A DNA stretch of 64,000 bases. Source: VAZQ01 sp963702695 (lineage in GTDB: Bacteria; Pseudomonadota; Alphaproteobacteria; Rhizobiales; Xanthobacteraceae). The translations under genes were made by a program, and so were the position numbers. Below are positions 35,488-45,114 of the stretch, one piece after another. The stretch's first letter is position 1; each line of letters opens with the position of its first letter. Under the pieces are notes generated by a model. That model ran no database searches. It saw only the letters and a list, made by a program, of their open reading frames with translations, and was not told the DNA's origin. The DNA lies in contig CAVPDS010000012.1 in assembly GCA_963702695.1 (NCBI GenBank), positions 1 through 64,000 on the forward strand, in the 5' to 3' direction.

Positions 35488-36218
35488 GCGGCAAGACTCG
35501 CGTTCTGGTGGTTGACGACGAGGCGGCGATCCTGCGCTTCCTCAAGCCTGCGCTGGAAGCAAATTCCTATCAGATCACCGCCGCCGGAACCGTATCCGAG
35601 GCCATGAAACGCATCGCCGGCGACGCGCCGGACATCGTCGTGCTCGACCTCGGCCTGCCGGACGGCGACGGCAAGGACGTGATCCGACGCGTGCGCGAAT
35701 GGTCCGACGTCCCTATCATCGTGCTGTCCGCGCGCGATCGCGAAGCGGAAAAAATCGCGGCTCTCGACCTCGGCGCGGATGATTATGTCAACAAGCCGTT
35801 CGGCGTCGGCGAGCTGCTGGCCCGCATGCGAACCGCGTTGCGTCATCGCATGCAGCAGCATGCCGAAATCCCTGTGCTGATTGTCGGTGACGTCGAGATC
35901 GACAATGTTCGCCATCGCGTGAGCCGGGCGGGTGACGAGATCAAGCTCACACCAAAGGAATTCGAACTGCTGTCATTCCTTGCCCGTCATGCCGGCAAGG
36001 TCGTGACCCACAAGCAGATCCTCACTGCCGTCTGGGGACCCGCGCATACCGAGGACACGCAGTACCTCCGCGTTTACGTTGGGCAGTTGCGTCAAAAGAT
36101 CGAAGCGAAGTCCGCTGACCCCGCGATCATCATCACCGAGCCGGGCATTGGATACCGGGTTGCCGAGCCGGGATTACACCAGACCAACGGCGAAAAGGAC
36201 CATTCGCGCTCGGATTGA
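35484..36218 (+). CDS. kdpE: KDP operon response regulator KdpE
   Basis: A 244-residue OmpR-family regulator. The receiver domain has the acidic pair in VVDDEAAIL, the phospho-Asp in VVLDLGLPDGDG and Lys in NKPFGVGEL. The C-terminal winged-helix domain contains LTPKEFELLSFLARHAGKVV and YLRVYVGQLRQKIE. ATGA overlap with kdpD shows translational coupling. It activates the kdp promoter when phosphorylated. The last 20 residues are a hydrophilic extension. Confidence 0.96.
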   Translation: MSGKTRVLVVDDEAAILRFLKPALEANSYQITAAGTVSEAMKRIAGDAPDIVVLDLGLPDGDGKDVIRRVREWSDVPIIVLSARDREAEKIAALDLGADDYVNKPFGVGELLARMRTALRHRMQQHAEIPVLIVGDVEIDNVRHRVSRAGDEIKLTPKEFELLSFLARHAGKVVTHKQILTAVWGPAHTEDTQYLRVYVGQLRQKIEAKSADPAIIITEPGIGYRVAEPGLHQTNGEKDHSRSD

Positions 36219-36227
36219 ACCGGCTGA

Positions 36228-36531
36228 TCAATTCACCCGAAGCCGGACGGCCGTGATCGAGGGCATCCCAACGATGCAGGCGCCCGGCCTCTGTCGTCCG
36301 AAGAAGCCATCGCCGAAGAGTTACGGCGTCGCCATCGCGAGTGGGTGTCGCTGATCGTTCCGCGCCGTTTGGCGTCGAGTTCGAACGGCTTCTTCATTTG
36401 AAGGTCTGGTCCGATCCGAAGGTAGCGAATTTGCCGTTCCTGAGGCCGCTCGGATCGCAACAGAGCTCACCAAGCACTATGTTGGATACATCAAGGTCGC
36501 GTTTCAAGGATCGGACGATTGGAGCGACTGA
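36228..36531 (+). pseudogene. Possible remnant of a small unidentified gene downstream of kdpE
   Basis: No intact ORF, but two overlapping frames look protein-like: one reads ...SSEEAIAEELRRRHREWVS... and ends at a TGA at 36399-36401. The next frame carries on as FEGLVRSEGSEFAVPEAARI... and stops at 36529-36531 after GSDDWSD. Removing one T at 36397-36399 joins them. No convincing start codon exists. It may be a decayed gene; no family is recognised. The rest of 36219-36714 shows nothing else. Confidence 0.3.
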
Positions 36532-36714
36532 CTGCTTTTCTTCGTCGCGGATTCGATCCCGTGCGAGACCGAATGTTGATAAGGTCCTAAGATTAGACTG
36601 CGTCAGCCATGCGCCCTGCTCAATGCTGATCCCGGCAAACGCGGTCGGAGTAAGGTGCATTGGGAATTGTCAAGTCTTGAAGGTTTCGCCAACGCCTTCG
36701 CATAATGAAAGGTC

Positions 36715-37341
36715 ATGAAGATCGAATCGCCTCTGTTCGACGGCATACGGGTCAAGCCCGACCGGGATCGTCGGTTGCGCGCCACCTGCCCGGGTTGCGA
36801 GTGGCCCGGCTGTAGCGAGGCTGCGACCCATCGCGCGCCCAAGGGGCGCACGCGCGAGAACGAATATTGGCGGTTCTGCCTCGGTCACGTCCGTGAATAC
36901 AACCATTCCTACAACTTCTTCGCGGGCATGAGCGACGATGACGTCGCCAAATATCAGAAGGACGCCCTGATCGGCCATCGCCCCACCTGGAAGATGGGCA
37001 TGAATGGTGGGAAGCCCGGCACCCGCTCGCATTCGGCCCGCTTCAAGCCGGGCTTTGCCGCCGACGACCCGATGGGTCTTTTTCGCGAATTCGGCGGCAA
37101 GGCTGAACAGGCCCAGGGGGAGCCGCGTCGGCGCGACCGGGTCGTCCACAATGCCGAGCGCAAGGCACTGGAGGCGCTGGGGCTTGAACCTGAGGTAACC
37201 GCCCAGGAGATCAAGGCCCGGTTCAAAATGCTGGTGAAACGCCACCATCCCGACGCCAACGGCGGCGACCGCTCGACCGAGGATCGGCTTCGGGAGATCA
37301 TCCAGGCGTATAACTATTTGAAATCTATCGGCTTTCGCTGA
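36715..37341 (+). CDS. J-domain (DnaJ-class) protein
   Basis: A 208-residue protein. The C-terminal 60 residues form a J domain with the HPD motif (RHHPDANGGD) that stimulates an Hsp70 ATPase. The N-terminal half has a CPGCEWPGC cluster and a Cys-containing GHV segment that may bind zinc, and FYNHSYNFF-like aromatic residues. Such proteins commonly precede cobS in Rhizobiales, as here, suggesting a chaperone role linked to cobaltochelatase or another nearby system. ATG has weak upstream AAGG. Confidence 0.88.
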   Translation: MKIESPLFDGIRVKPDRDRRLRATCPGCEWPGCSEAATHRAPKGRTRENEYWRFCLGHVREYNHSYNFFAGMSDDDVAKYQKDALIGHRPTWKMGMNGGKPGTRSHSARFKPGFAADDPMGLFREFGGKAEQAQGEPRRRDRVVHNAERKALEALGLEPEVTAQEIKARFKMLVKRHHPDANGGDRSTEDRLREIIQAYNYLKSIGFR

Positions 37342-37476
37342 TCGGCGACAGTTGCCTGCCGGTCCCGGGGGTGGGTTCTCACAGCCCCGGCAAGTCTGCT
37401 AATGTCGACGCTCTCTTTCCGAGCCGCATTCTCGAACTGATTCGGGTCTCGCGTGTTTCGAGACCACGGAGGAACA

Positions 37477-38460
37477 ATGGCACTGCAAGAAGAAATTGTC
37501 GGCTTGCCGGACATGAAAGTGTCGATCCGGCAGGTCTTCGGCATCGACAGCGACATGGAGGTCCCGGCCTATTCCGAGCCTGATCCGCATGTGCCGGACG
37601 TCGACCCTGATTACCGCTTCGACCGGGCGACGACGCTCGCCATCCTCGCCGGCTTCGCGCACAACCGCCGGGTGATCATCTCAGGCTATCACGGCACCGG
37701 CAAGTCGACCCATGTCGAGCAGGTGGCGGCGCGCCTCAACTGGCCCTGCGTCCGCGTCAATCTCGACAGCCATATCAGCCGTATCGACCTGATCGGCAAG
37801 GACGCGATCGTCATCCGCGAAGGCCAGCAGGTCACTGAATTCCGCGACGGCATCCTGCCCTGGGCTTACCAGCACAATGTCGCGCTGTGCTTCGACGAAT
37901 ACGACGCCGGGCGGCCGGACGTGATGTTCGTCATTCAGCGTGTCCTGGAGTCGTCCGGCCGGCTCACGCTGCTCGACCAGAGCCGGGTCATCAAGCCGCA
38001 TCCGGCCTTCCGCCTGTTCGCCACCGCCAACACGATCGGCCTGGGCGACACTTCGGGGCTCTATCACGGCACCCAGCAGATCAATCAGGCGCAGATGGAC
38101 CGCTGGTCGATCGTGACCACGCTCAACTATCTGCCGCACGATAACGAGGTCGAGATCGTGCTCGCCAAGGCGAAGCACTATCGCACCGATGCCGGCCGCG
38201 ACATCGTCAACAAGATGGTGCGGGTGGCCGACTTGACACGCAACGCGTTCATTAACGGCGATATCTCGACCGTGATGAGCCCGCGCACGGTAATCACCTG
38301 GGCGGAGAATGCGGATATCTTCAAGGACATCGGCTTCGCTTTCCGGCTCACATTCCTGAACAAGTGCGACGAGCTGGAGCGACCGATCGTGGCCGAGTTC
38401 TATCAGCGCTGCTTCGGGGTCGAATTGCCGGAAAGCTCGGTGAACGTAGCGCTGAGCTGA
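37477..38460 (+). CDS. cobS: Aerobic cobaltochelatase subunit CobS
   Basis: A 327-residue AAA+ ATPase. Walker A is GYHGTGKSTH (about 78-87), Walker B LCFDEYDAG (about 138) and an ATAN sensor-1 segment follows. CobS works with CobT and CobN to insert cobalt into hydrogenobyrinic acid a,c-diamide for vitamin B12. ATG at 37477 is chosen for the GGAGGAAC site; the upstream GTG has none. cobT lies just beyond a small acetyltransferase gene. No cobN is in this window. Confidence 0.95.
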   Translation: MALQEEIVGLPDMKVSIRQVFGIDSDMEVPAYSEPDPHVPDVDPDYRFDRATTLAILAGFAHNRRVIISGYHGTGKSTHVEQVAARLNWPCVRVNLDSHISRIDLIGKDAIVIREGQQVTEFRDGILPWAYQHNVALCFDEYDAGRPDVMFVIQRVLESSGRLTLLDQSRVIKPHPAFRLFATANTIGLGDTSGLYHGTQQINQAQMDRWSIVTTLNYLPHDNEVEIVLAKAKHYRTDAGRDIVNKMVRVADLTRNAFINGDISTVMSPRTVITWAENADIFKDIGFAFRLTFLNKCDELERPIVAEFYQRCFGVELPESSVNVALS

Positions 38461-38467
38461 TTCCGCG

Positions 38468-38878
38468 ATGGCCAGTATCCATGTCGAGAAGGACCTTGGA
38501 GAGGCGAAGCGTGCGGTCCTGAAAGGTCTCAGGGCCTTCAACACGCAGGCGGCCGGCAAGCTCGACCATGTTCCGCTGTCGATCACGCTGCGCGAGAAAC
38601 GCGATATTGTGGGCGGTGTGATCGGCGATACCCATTTCGGCTGGCTGTTTATCCAGTATTTCTGGATCGACGAGAAATTTCGTGGGAAGGGATTGGGCAG
38701 GCGTTTGCTTGGCACGGCAGAAAAGGAAGGGCGCCGGCGCGGCGCGAAAAATGTCTATGTCGATACCTTCAGTTTTCAGGCGCCGGGATTCTATGAGAAG
38801 CTTGGCTACCGCGAATTCGGCCGGCTGAATGAGTATCCGGCCGGCCATCATCGTTCTTGGATGACGAAGGCCTTGTGA
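38468..38878 (+). CDS. GNAT-family N-acetyltransferase
   Basis: A 136-residue GCN5-related acetyltransferase with the acetyl-CoA binding motif WIDEKFRGKGLGRRLL (RxxGxG, about 72-87), then NVYVDTFSFQAPGFYEKLGY as motif B. It lies 7 bp after cobS, and its stop overlaps the start of cobT (TGATG), so it is in the cobS-cobT transcript. The substrate is unknown; placement suggests a link to cobalamin synthesis or simple operon hitch-hiking. Confidence 0.88.
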   Translation: MASIHVEKDLGEAKRAVLKGLRAFNTQAAGKLDHVPLSITLREKRDIVGGVIGDTHFGWLFIQYFWIDEKFRGKGLGRRLLGTAEKEGRRRGAKNVYVDTFSFQAPGFYEKLGYREFGRLNEYPAGHHRSWMTKAL

Positions 38879-40816
38879 TGTCCTCCAACACCAGACCAAA
38901 GCCCGGCACCAAGGAATCCCCCACCGAGCCGTTCAAGCGGGCGGTCACCGGCTGCCTGCGTGCGATTGCCAGGAAGCACGAGCTTGATGTCACCTTCGCC
39001 GCCGAGCGGCCGGGCTTTGTCGGCGGCAAGGTTCGGCTGCCGGAGCCGCCACGCAAGCTGACCGCGCCCGAGGCTGCGATCGTGCGTGGCCATGCCGACT
39101 CGATCGCGCTCAAGCTCGCCTGTCACGATCCCAGCGTGCATCGCAAGCGGGTGCCCGGCGGACAGCAGGCGCGCGCAGTATTCGACGCAGTCGAGCAGGC
39201 GCGGGTCGAGTCGATCGGCGCGCGGCGCATGTCTGGCGTCGCCAAGAACCTTTCCGCCATGATCGAAGATCGCTTCCATCGCGGGAAATTCGACGAGGTC
39301 AGTGACCGCGCCGACGCCCCGATCGAGGAGGCGCTGGCGATGATGGTGCGCGAACGCCTCACTGGCATGGCGCCGCCGGCCGCCGCCAAACGGCTGGTCG
39401 ATCTCTGGCGGCCGCTGATCGAGGATCGCGCCGGACGCAATCTCGACAAGCTCGAAAAGCTGATCGAGCAGCAGGCCCGTTTCGCCGACGTCGTGCACGA
39501 CCTGCTCGACGACCTCGACATGGGCGAGGACGTCAGCGATTTCGACCGATGAGGAAGGCGACCAGGGCAACCAGGAACGCCAGAAGGATACGTCTGGCCA
39601 GGAAGGCGAGGGCGCGGAATTGGAGGATACCGACGCGCGCGCCGAAGAGGTGGAGACCTCCGGCGAGGACTTGTCCGACACCGCCGCCGAAGCCGCCGAG
39701 GCCTTGTCCGCGGACATGGCGGACGATGCCGAGATGGGTGACGCCGAGGCGCCGGCCGAGCCCCACCGTCCGCGCCGCCGCGGCCAGAACGAGCCGCGCG
39801 GCCCGGACTACAAGCCCTTCACCGCCAAGTTCGACGAGACCGTCGATGCCGCCGATCTCTGCGAGGCGGAAGAACTCGACCGCCTGCGCAGTTATCTCGA
39901 TAAGCAGCTCTCGCACCTGCAGGGAGTGGTCGCGCGACTGGCCAACCGGCTGCAGCGCCGGCTGATGGCGCAGCAGAACCGCGCCTGGGAATTCGACCTC
40001 GAAGAAGGCTTGCTCGATCCGGCGCGGCTCTCGCGCGTCGTGATCGATCCCATGCATCCGCTCTCCTTCAAGATGGAAAAGGAGATGAAATTCCGCGACA
40101 CGGTGGTCACGCTGCTGCTCGACAATTCGGGCTCGATGCGCGGCCGCCCGATCACGGTAGCGGCGACCTGCGCCGATATCCTGGCGCGCACGCTCGAGCG
40201 CTGCGGCGTCAAGGTCGAGATCCTTGGCTTCACCACGCGCGCCTGGAAGGGCGGGCAATCGCGCGAGTCGTGGCTCGCGGCGGGGAAGCCTCCCAATCCG
40301 GGCCGGCTCAATGATCTGCGTCACATCATCTACAAGGCGGCCGACTCGCCTTGGCGGCGCGCGCGCAAGAACCTCGGGCTGATGATGCGCGAGGGCCTGC
40401 TCAAGGAGAACATCGACGGCGAGGCGCTCGATTGGGCGCATAAACGCCTGCTGGTGCGGTCGGAGCAGCGCAAGATCCTGATGATGATCTCGGACGGCGC
40501 GCCGGTCGACGATTCCACGCTGTCGGTCAATCCCGGCAATTATCTGGAACGCCACCTGCGTTGGGTGATCGAGGATATCGAAACCCGCTCGCCGGTCGAA
40601 TTGATCGCGATCGGCATCGGCCACGACGTCACGCGTTACTACCGGCGCGCAGTGACGATCGTCGACGCCGAAGAACTCGGCGGCGCGATGACCGAGAAGC
40701 TCGCCGAGCTGTTCGACGAGAACGTTGAGTTCAAGCCGGAACGCAAAACCCGCCGGCCCGACGCCTGGTCACGGGCTTCGGCAACGTTTCTCGATCCGCC
40801 GTCACGACGTTCTTGA
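38878..40816 (+). pseudogene. cobT: Aerobic cobaltochelatase subunit CobT, frameshifted by one extra base
   Basis: Two frames make a CobT of about 645 residues (normal length about 630). The first part, 38878-39552, holds the CobT N-terminal domain and ends DLDMGEDVSDFDR then TGA. The second part, from about 39549 in the +1 frame, continues through the acidic linker and the C-terminal von Willebrand A domain with the metal-site motif LLLDNSGSMRG. Removing one base at 39540-39547 rejoins them. cobT is needed for B12 synthesis with cobS intact beside it, so a sequence error is more likely than true loss. Confidence 0.85.
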
Positions 40817-40837
40817 ATCTCCGCCCCGGAGGAGGCC

Positions 40838-41860
40838 ATGTCCTTTGGACTGCAAATCCGCGTGGCGGCGCTTGCCGCGCTGTTCGCGATCGCGGCGCCC
40901 ATCAGCGGGCGCGCGGACAGCGACGCGTGCGACAGTCTCGTGCCGGCGGCCATTGGTGGGCCGATGCTGCCAAAAACCGACGACACGATGGTGTTGCGCT
41001 GGCTCGCCAATGCGAACTACGAGATCGCCTATCAGGGCCGGGTCTTCCTATTCGACACCTACTACAATCGCAAGGCGCGCAATCGCCCGCTCGGGTTCAC
41101 CGCCGAGCAGGTGAACAAGGCCGACGCGATTTTTGTCGGGCACGCTCATTTCGACCATATCTCCGACATCGGGCCGGTGGCGAAGCAGACGCAAGCTCCC
41201 GTGGTCGGCGCGCCGATCACGACCGAGACCGCCGTCAAGCTCGGCGTGCCGAAGGAGCGGACCATCACCGCGAAGGGGGGCGAAACCCTCAAGTTCGGCG
41301 ATGTCACCGTCGACGTCGGCCTCGCGCATCACAGCACGCCGGTGGCCGGCATCCAGGAAGCGCTAGCCAATCTCTACAAGCTCGAGTATGGCCCCGACTC
41401 GCCCGAGGAAGCGGCAATTTCGGCGGCGGTGCGGGCGCGCGGCACCTTCGCGCCGGACGTCGTCGACAAGGGGACCCTCGCCTTCGGGCTGACGTTCGCG
41501 AACGGCTTCAAGGTGGTCGTGCTCGACAGCGCCGGTCCCATCACGGATGGCGATCGGGCGCTCGCGCAAAAACTCGGGCCGGTCGACATCGCCATCATCG
41601 GCTATCAGGCGCATGCGGTCGGCGAGCGGCAGGCCGGCGAGACGTTTCCGCTGGTGAAGTTGTTCAATCCGAAGCTTTACCTGCCGAGCCACCACGATGC
41701 GAGCTTCGGAAGCTGGATCGACCTGGGGCTCGAACCCTTGTTCGAGCGCATCCGCGACCAGATGCCGGAGACCAGATTCGTGGCGCCGCTCTACCGCAGC
41801 CCGATCTGCGTGGCGACCACTGGCCCGAAACGCGCGTCGATCACGCAATTCCGTTATTGA
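40838..41860 (+). CDS. Secreted metallo-beta-lactamase-fold hydrolase
   Basis: A 340-residue protein with an N-terminal signal peptide (cleavage near GRADS) and the metal motif GHAHFDHI (HxHxDH, about 105-112) plus GLAHHST and a late SHHD. Such periplasmic MBL-fold proteins (UlaG-like or lactonase-like) cannot be assigned a substrate from sequence. GGAGGAGG precedes the ATG. Its 3' end overlaps the convergent NUDIX gene by 7 bp. Confidence 0.85.
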   Translation: MSFGLQIRVAALAALFAIAAPISGRADSDACDSLVPAAIGGPMLPKTDDTMVLRWLANANYEIAYQGRVFLFDTYYNRKARNRPLGFTAEQVNKADAIFVGHAHFDHISDIGPVAKQTQAPVVGAPITTETAVKLGVPKERTITAKGGETLKFGDVTVDVGLAHHSTPVAGIQEALANLYKLEYGPDSPEEAAISAAVRARGTFAPDVVDKGTLAFGLTFANGFKVVVLDSAGPITDGDRALAQKLGPVDIAIIGYQAHAVGERQAGETFPLVKLFNPKLYLPSHHDASFGSWIDLGLEPLFERIRDQMPETRFVAPLYRSPICVATTGPKRASITQFRY

Positions 41861-42306
41861 GCTTCGGCGGCCTTTTCCAACAGTTCGAACGCCCTCGCCA
41901 CGATCAGCGCGAGTCCCGGCGTCGTCGGCAGCGGCGCAAGCTCGCTCGGGCGCACCCAGCGCGCTTCGCTGAGTTCTTCGTTGAGCCGCGGCTCGCCGCT
42001 GAGCCAGCGCGCCGCGAACGGCAGGATCACGAAATGCCGCTCGACGCGGCCCTCTGCGTCCGGCGTGATGCTCTCACGGTAGCCCGCGAGCGCCATCGGC
42101 TCGATCTCGATGCTGGTTTCCTCGCGCACCTCGCGCTGGACCGCCTCGATCAGCGTCTCGCCGGTCTCGACCACGCCGCCCGGCAGGCTCCACATCCCGC
42201 CCGCCGGCGGACGCGCACGCTGCACCACCAGCACGCGGCCGTCGCGCACGATGGCTGCGCTTACAGCGATGAACGGACGCAGGGGATAGGTTCTATCTTC
42301 GGGCAA
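41854..42306 (-). CDS. NUDIX hydrolase
   Basis: About 150 residues with a complete Nudix box: GGVVETGETLIEAVQREVREET (GX5EX7REUXEE). It hydrolyses a nucleoside diphosphate linked to another group; the substrate is unknown. A TTG at 42306 is preferred since GGAGG lies ten bases upstream and the domain begins soon after; a longer TTG-started version reaches 42363. Confidence 0.88.
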   Translation of the reverse strand: MPEDRTYPLRPFIAVSAAIVRDGRVLVVQRARPPAGGMWSLPGGVVETGETLIEAVQREVREETSIEIEPMALAGYRESITPDAEGRVERHFVILPFAARWLSGEPRLNEELSEARWVRPSELAPLPTTPGLALIVARAFELLEKAAEAQ

Positions 42307-42406
42307 CGGGTGAATTCCTCCACAGACGCGAGTGCGCCGGTCTCTTGGCAGTCTTACGGACAATGGTTAATTGAGCCAGAGCGCGAAATCGTTCAAGCTG
42401 AATTGC

Positions 42407-43168
42407 ATGTGCGGACGCTATCTGATCACGACGGCCCCGGAGGCCATGCGGCAGTTGTTCCGCTACCTGGAGCAGCCGAATTTTCCGGCCCGCTATAATG
42501 TCGCGCCGACGCAGCCGGTGCCGATCGTGCGTCTGCATGAGGGCCGGCGCGAGTTCGCGCTGGTGCGCTGGGGGCTGATTCCCGCTTGGGTGAAGGACCC
42601 GCGCGACTTCAGCCTTATCATCCACGCGCGCGCGGAGACGGTGAACGACAAGCCGGCGTTCTGTAACGCCATGAAGCGGCGCCGATGCCTGTTTCCGGCC
42701 GATGGCTTCTACGAATGGCAGGAGGACGGCAAGCACAAGCGCCCGCATGTCGTGCGGCCGAGGGCCGGTGGCCCGATCGCATTCGCGGGCGTGTGGGAGT
42801 GTTGGGAGGGGCCGAACGGCGAGGAGGTGGAAACCGCCGCCCTCATCACCACCGTCGCCAACCGCACGCTTGGCGCGATCCATCACCGGATGCCGGTGGT
42901 CGTGCCGCCCGAAGCCTTCGATTTCTGGCTCGATTGCGCCAATGTCGACGCCGAGATGGCCGCCACTCTGCTTGTACCGGCGCCGGAAGACTTGTTCGAA
43001 GCTTATGAGATTTCGACCGCGGTCAACCGCGTTGCCAATGATGGACCGGATTTGCTGAAGCCGGTCGCGCCAGGTGCTGTGGTTGAAGCTGCATCCGCGG
43101 AATCAAGTGCCGCAGTGAAGCGAACGCGCAATCCGAAGAAGGATGAACGCCAGGCTTCGCTCTTTTGA
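42407..43168 (+). CDS. SOS-response-associated peptidase (SRAP/YedK-like)
   Basis: About 253 residues. The start at 42407 puts the catalytic Cys at position 2 (MCGRYLITT), as required for the SRAP family, which covalently caps abasic sites in single-stranded DNA. Other conserved pieces are FPARYNVAPTQ, VRWGLIPAW, INARAETV-like IHARAETVNDKPAF, the Glu in GFYEW and the His in HHRMPVV. The C-terminal tail is disordered. Confidence 0.92.
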   Translation: MCGRYLITTAPEAMRQLFRYLEQPNFPARYNVAPTQPVPIVRLHEGRREFALVRWGLIPAWVKDPRDFSLIIHARAETVNDKPAFCNAMKRRRCLFPADGFYEWQEDGKHKRPHVVRPRAGGPIAFAGVWECWEGPNGEEVETAALITTVANRTLGAIHHRMPVVVPPEAFDFWLDCANVDAEMAATLLVPAPEDLFEAYEISTAVNRVANDGPDLLKPVAPGAVVEAASAESSAAVKRTRNPKKDERQASLF

Positions 43169-43200
43169 GCTTGAATGGGGTGCTCGGCACTCTCTACTAC

Positions 43201-43239
43201 GTCATGGCCGGGCTTGTACTGGCTTGCCCCGGCCATGAC
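43201..43239. repeat. Palindromic intergenic repeat
   Basis: A 12-bp perfect stem GTCATGGCCGGG/CCCGGCCATGAC with a 15-base loop, between two convergent genes. Same element as at 10958-10980. It may also act as a bidirectional terminator-like structure. Confidence 0.75.
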
Positions 43240-43253
43240 GGACGCCGCTGGTA

Positions 43254-43499
43254 TTACTGCAGGCAGGTAGCCTTGGCGTCCTGCGTCTTGAGCGCGATGC
43301 AGCGAGCCAGGTATTCAGCCGCGAGATTGTCGATGGCGCGGACGACTACGAAACTCGGCCGATCGATGCTGCCCATTTGTGGCGGCGCTGGCGCGCGTTT
43401 CTGCTGGGCGCTCGCTTCCGGCCAGGGCAGCTTCACTGCAATAATGACGAGCGCAATGGCGATCACCGCCTGAATAATCTTTGAGACATGGTCGCTCAT
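43254..43499 (-). CDS. Small membrane-anchored protein of unknown function
   Basis: An 81-residue protein with one N-terminal membrane helix or uncleaved signal (about 8-25), a Pro-rich linker and a short C-terminal segment with two cysteines (YLARCIALKTQDAKATCLQ). A strong GAGGAGG site lies 6 bases before the ATG. No family recognised. Confidence 0.65.
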   Translation of the reverse strand: MSDHVSKIIQAVIAIALVIIAVKLPWPEASAQQKRAPAPPQMGSIDRPSFVVVRAIDNLAAEYLARCIALKTQDAKATCLQ

Positions 43500-43594
43500 G
43501 TGGCCTCCTCAGCGTTGATGGCTCGTTGATAGGGGTTTCATCCTGCCGCCCCGCGCGGAATGGCGAAGCGGAAATCAATCGTCTGCGACGTCTG

Positions 43595-45016
43595 TCACAG
43601 GACCTTGCCCGGATTAAGAATGCCCTGAGGGTCGAGCATTCGCTTGAAGCTGCGCATCAGATCAAGCGCGACCGGGTCCTTCACCCCGGGCAAAAGGTCG
43701 CGCTTCATTACGCCGATACCGTGCTCGGCGGAGATCGAGCCGCCGTGCTTGGCTACGATGCCGAAGACCGCGGCGTTGACCGCGTTCCAATGCTTGAGGA
43801 ACTCCGCTTTGTCAGCGCCTTCCGGCTGGGTGACGTTGTAATGGATGTTGCCGTCGCCGAGATGGCCGAACGGGCAGGGCCGGCAGCCCGGAATCATCGC
43901 CTCGACTTTGGCGGACGCCTCCACGATGAAGTCCGGCACCGCGTTCACCGGCACCGAAACGTCGTGCTTGATCGAGCCGCCCACGTATTTCTGCGTGTCG
44001 GCGATGTGGTGGCGCAGAAGCCAGAACGCCTTGGCCTGTTCGAGGCTTGCGGCGATGGTTGCATCCTCGACCAGTTGCTTCTCGGCACCGGCTGCCAGGA
44101 TATCCTCCATGGTCTGGCGCAGGCCGTCGCGCGACTGCGAGGACAGTTCCATCAGCACGTACCAGGGATGCGTGCTCGTCAGCGGGTCGCGACAGACCGG
44201 CGCATAGGTGACGGCGAACTCAACCGCGATGCGCGGAATGAGCTCGAAGCTCGTCACCAAGCCGCCCGCACGCTCCTCGGCGAGGTTGAGCAGCGCCAGG
44301 GCTGCGTGCGGCGTGGGCACGCCGATCAGCGCGGTTTCAACCGCGCGCGGGCGCGGGAAAAGCCGTAGCACCGCGGCGGTGATCACGCCGAGCGTGCCTT
44401 CCGCGCCGACAAAAATGTGCCGCAGATCGTAGCCGGTGTTGTCCTTCTTCAGTTTGCGCAGGTTGTTGAGCACGCGCCCGTCCGCCAGCACGACTTCGAG
44501 CCCGAGCACGAGCTCGCGCGCCACGCCATAGGCGAGCGCGCCGGTGCCGCCGGCGTTGGTCGAAAGATTGCCGCCGATCGTGCAGCTTCCTTCAGCGCCG
44601 AGCGAAAGTGGAAACAGCCGGTTCGCATCGGCGGCCGCCTCCTGCGCATTGGCGAGGATGACGCCGGCCTCGCACGTCATGGTGTTGGACGTGGGATCGA
44701 CCTCGCGGATGTGGTCGAGCCGCTTGAGCGAGATCACGACTTCGCCGTTGTGCGGCGTCTGCCCGCCGACGAGACCGGTATTGCCGCCCTGGGGTACGAC
44801 CGCCGTGCCGGTGGCGCTCGCGAGCTTGAGGATCGCCGAGACTTCAGCGACCGAGCCGGGGCGCAGCACCAGCGGCGAGCGGCCCTGATAGAGCCCGCGC
44901 TCTTCGGTGAGATAGGGGGCAAGGTCCGCCTGCTCGGTCAGCGCGTTGCGTGCGCCGACGATGGCGGCAAACTGGAGCAGGAGACTCGAGTCGGTGTTGC
45001 GCGACGGGTTCAGCAT
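43595..45016 (-). CDS. FAD-binding oxidoreductase, GlcD / D-2-hydroxyacid dehydrogenase type
   Basis: A 473-residue flavoprotein: PCMH-type FAD domain with PQGGNTGLVGGQTP (about 75-88) and LSLGAEGSCTIGGNLSTNAGG, and a C-terminal FAD_oxidase_C domain with GHLGDGNIHYNV (metal and substrate site) and AEHGIGVMK. This group oxidises D-lactate, glycolate or D-2-hydroxyglutarate. No GlcE/GlcF partners are nearby, which favours a single-subunit D-2-hydroxyglutarate or D-lactate enzyme. Confidence 0.9.
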   Translation of the reverse strand: MLNPSRNTDSSLLLQFAAIVGARNALTEQADLAPYLTEERGLYQGRSPLVLRPGSVAEVSAILKLASATGTAVVPQGGNTGLVGGQTPHNGEVVISLKRLDHIREVDPTSNTMTCEAGVILANAQEAAADANRLFPLSLGAEGSCTIGGNLSTNAGGTGALAYGVARELVLGLEVVLADGRVLNNLRKLKKDNTGYDLRHIFVGAEGTLGVITAAVLRLFPRPRAVETALIGVPTPHAALALLNLAEERAGGLVTSFELIPRIAVEFAVTYAPVCRDPLTSTHPWYVLMELSSQSRDGLRQTMEDILAAGAEKQLVEDATIAASLEQAKAFWLLRHHIADTQKYVGGSIKHDVSVPVNAVPDFIVEASAKVEAMIPGCRPCPFGHLGDGNIHYNVTQPEGADKAEFLKHWNAVNAAVFGIVAKHGGSISAEHGIGVMKRDLLPGVKDPVALDLMRSFKRMLDPQGILNPGKVL

Positions 45017-45114
45017 GATGAATCGCCCACGTTGAGTTTCACCGGTCTACGGCTTTTACAGGATCATATTCGTGTCGGTGAAGTCGTTTACATGGCGTGC
45101 CACCCCCGCAGAGC

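Noticed and set aside
37342..37476. Cobalamin riboswitch upstream of cobS
   Set aside because: The gap is only about 135 bp and shows no B12-box-like conserved sequence.
39535..39560. Programmed +1 frameshifting in cobT
   Set aside because: There is a stop next to the shift site, but no known slippery sequence, and four unrelated genes show the same +1 change; the tsaC case has no adjacent stop, which argues against a programmed event.
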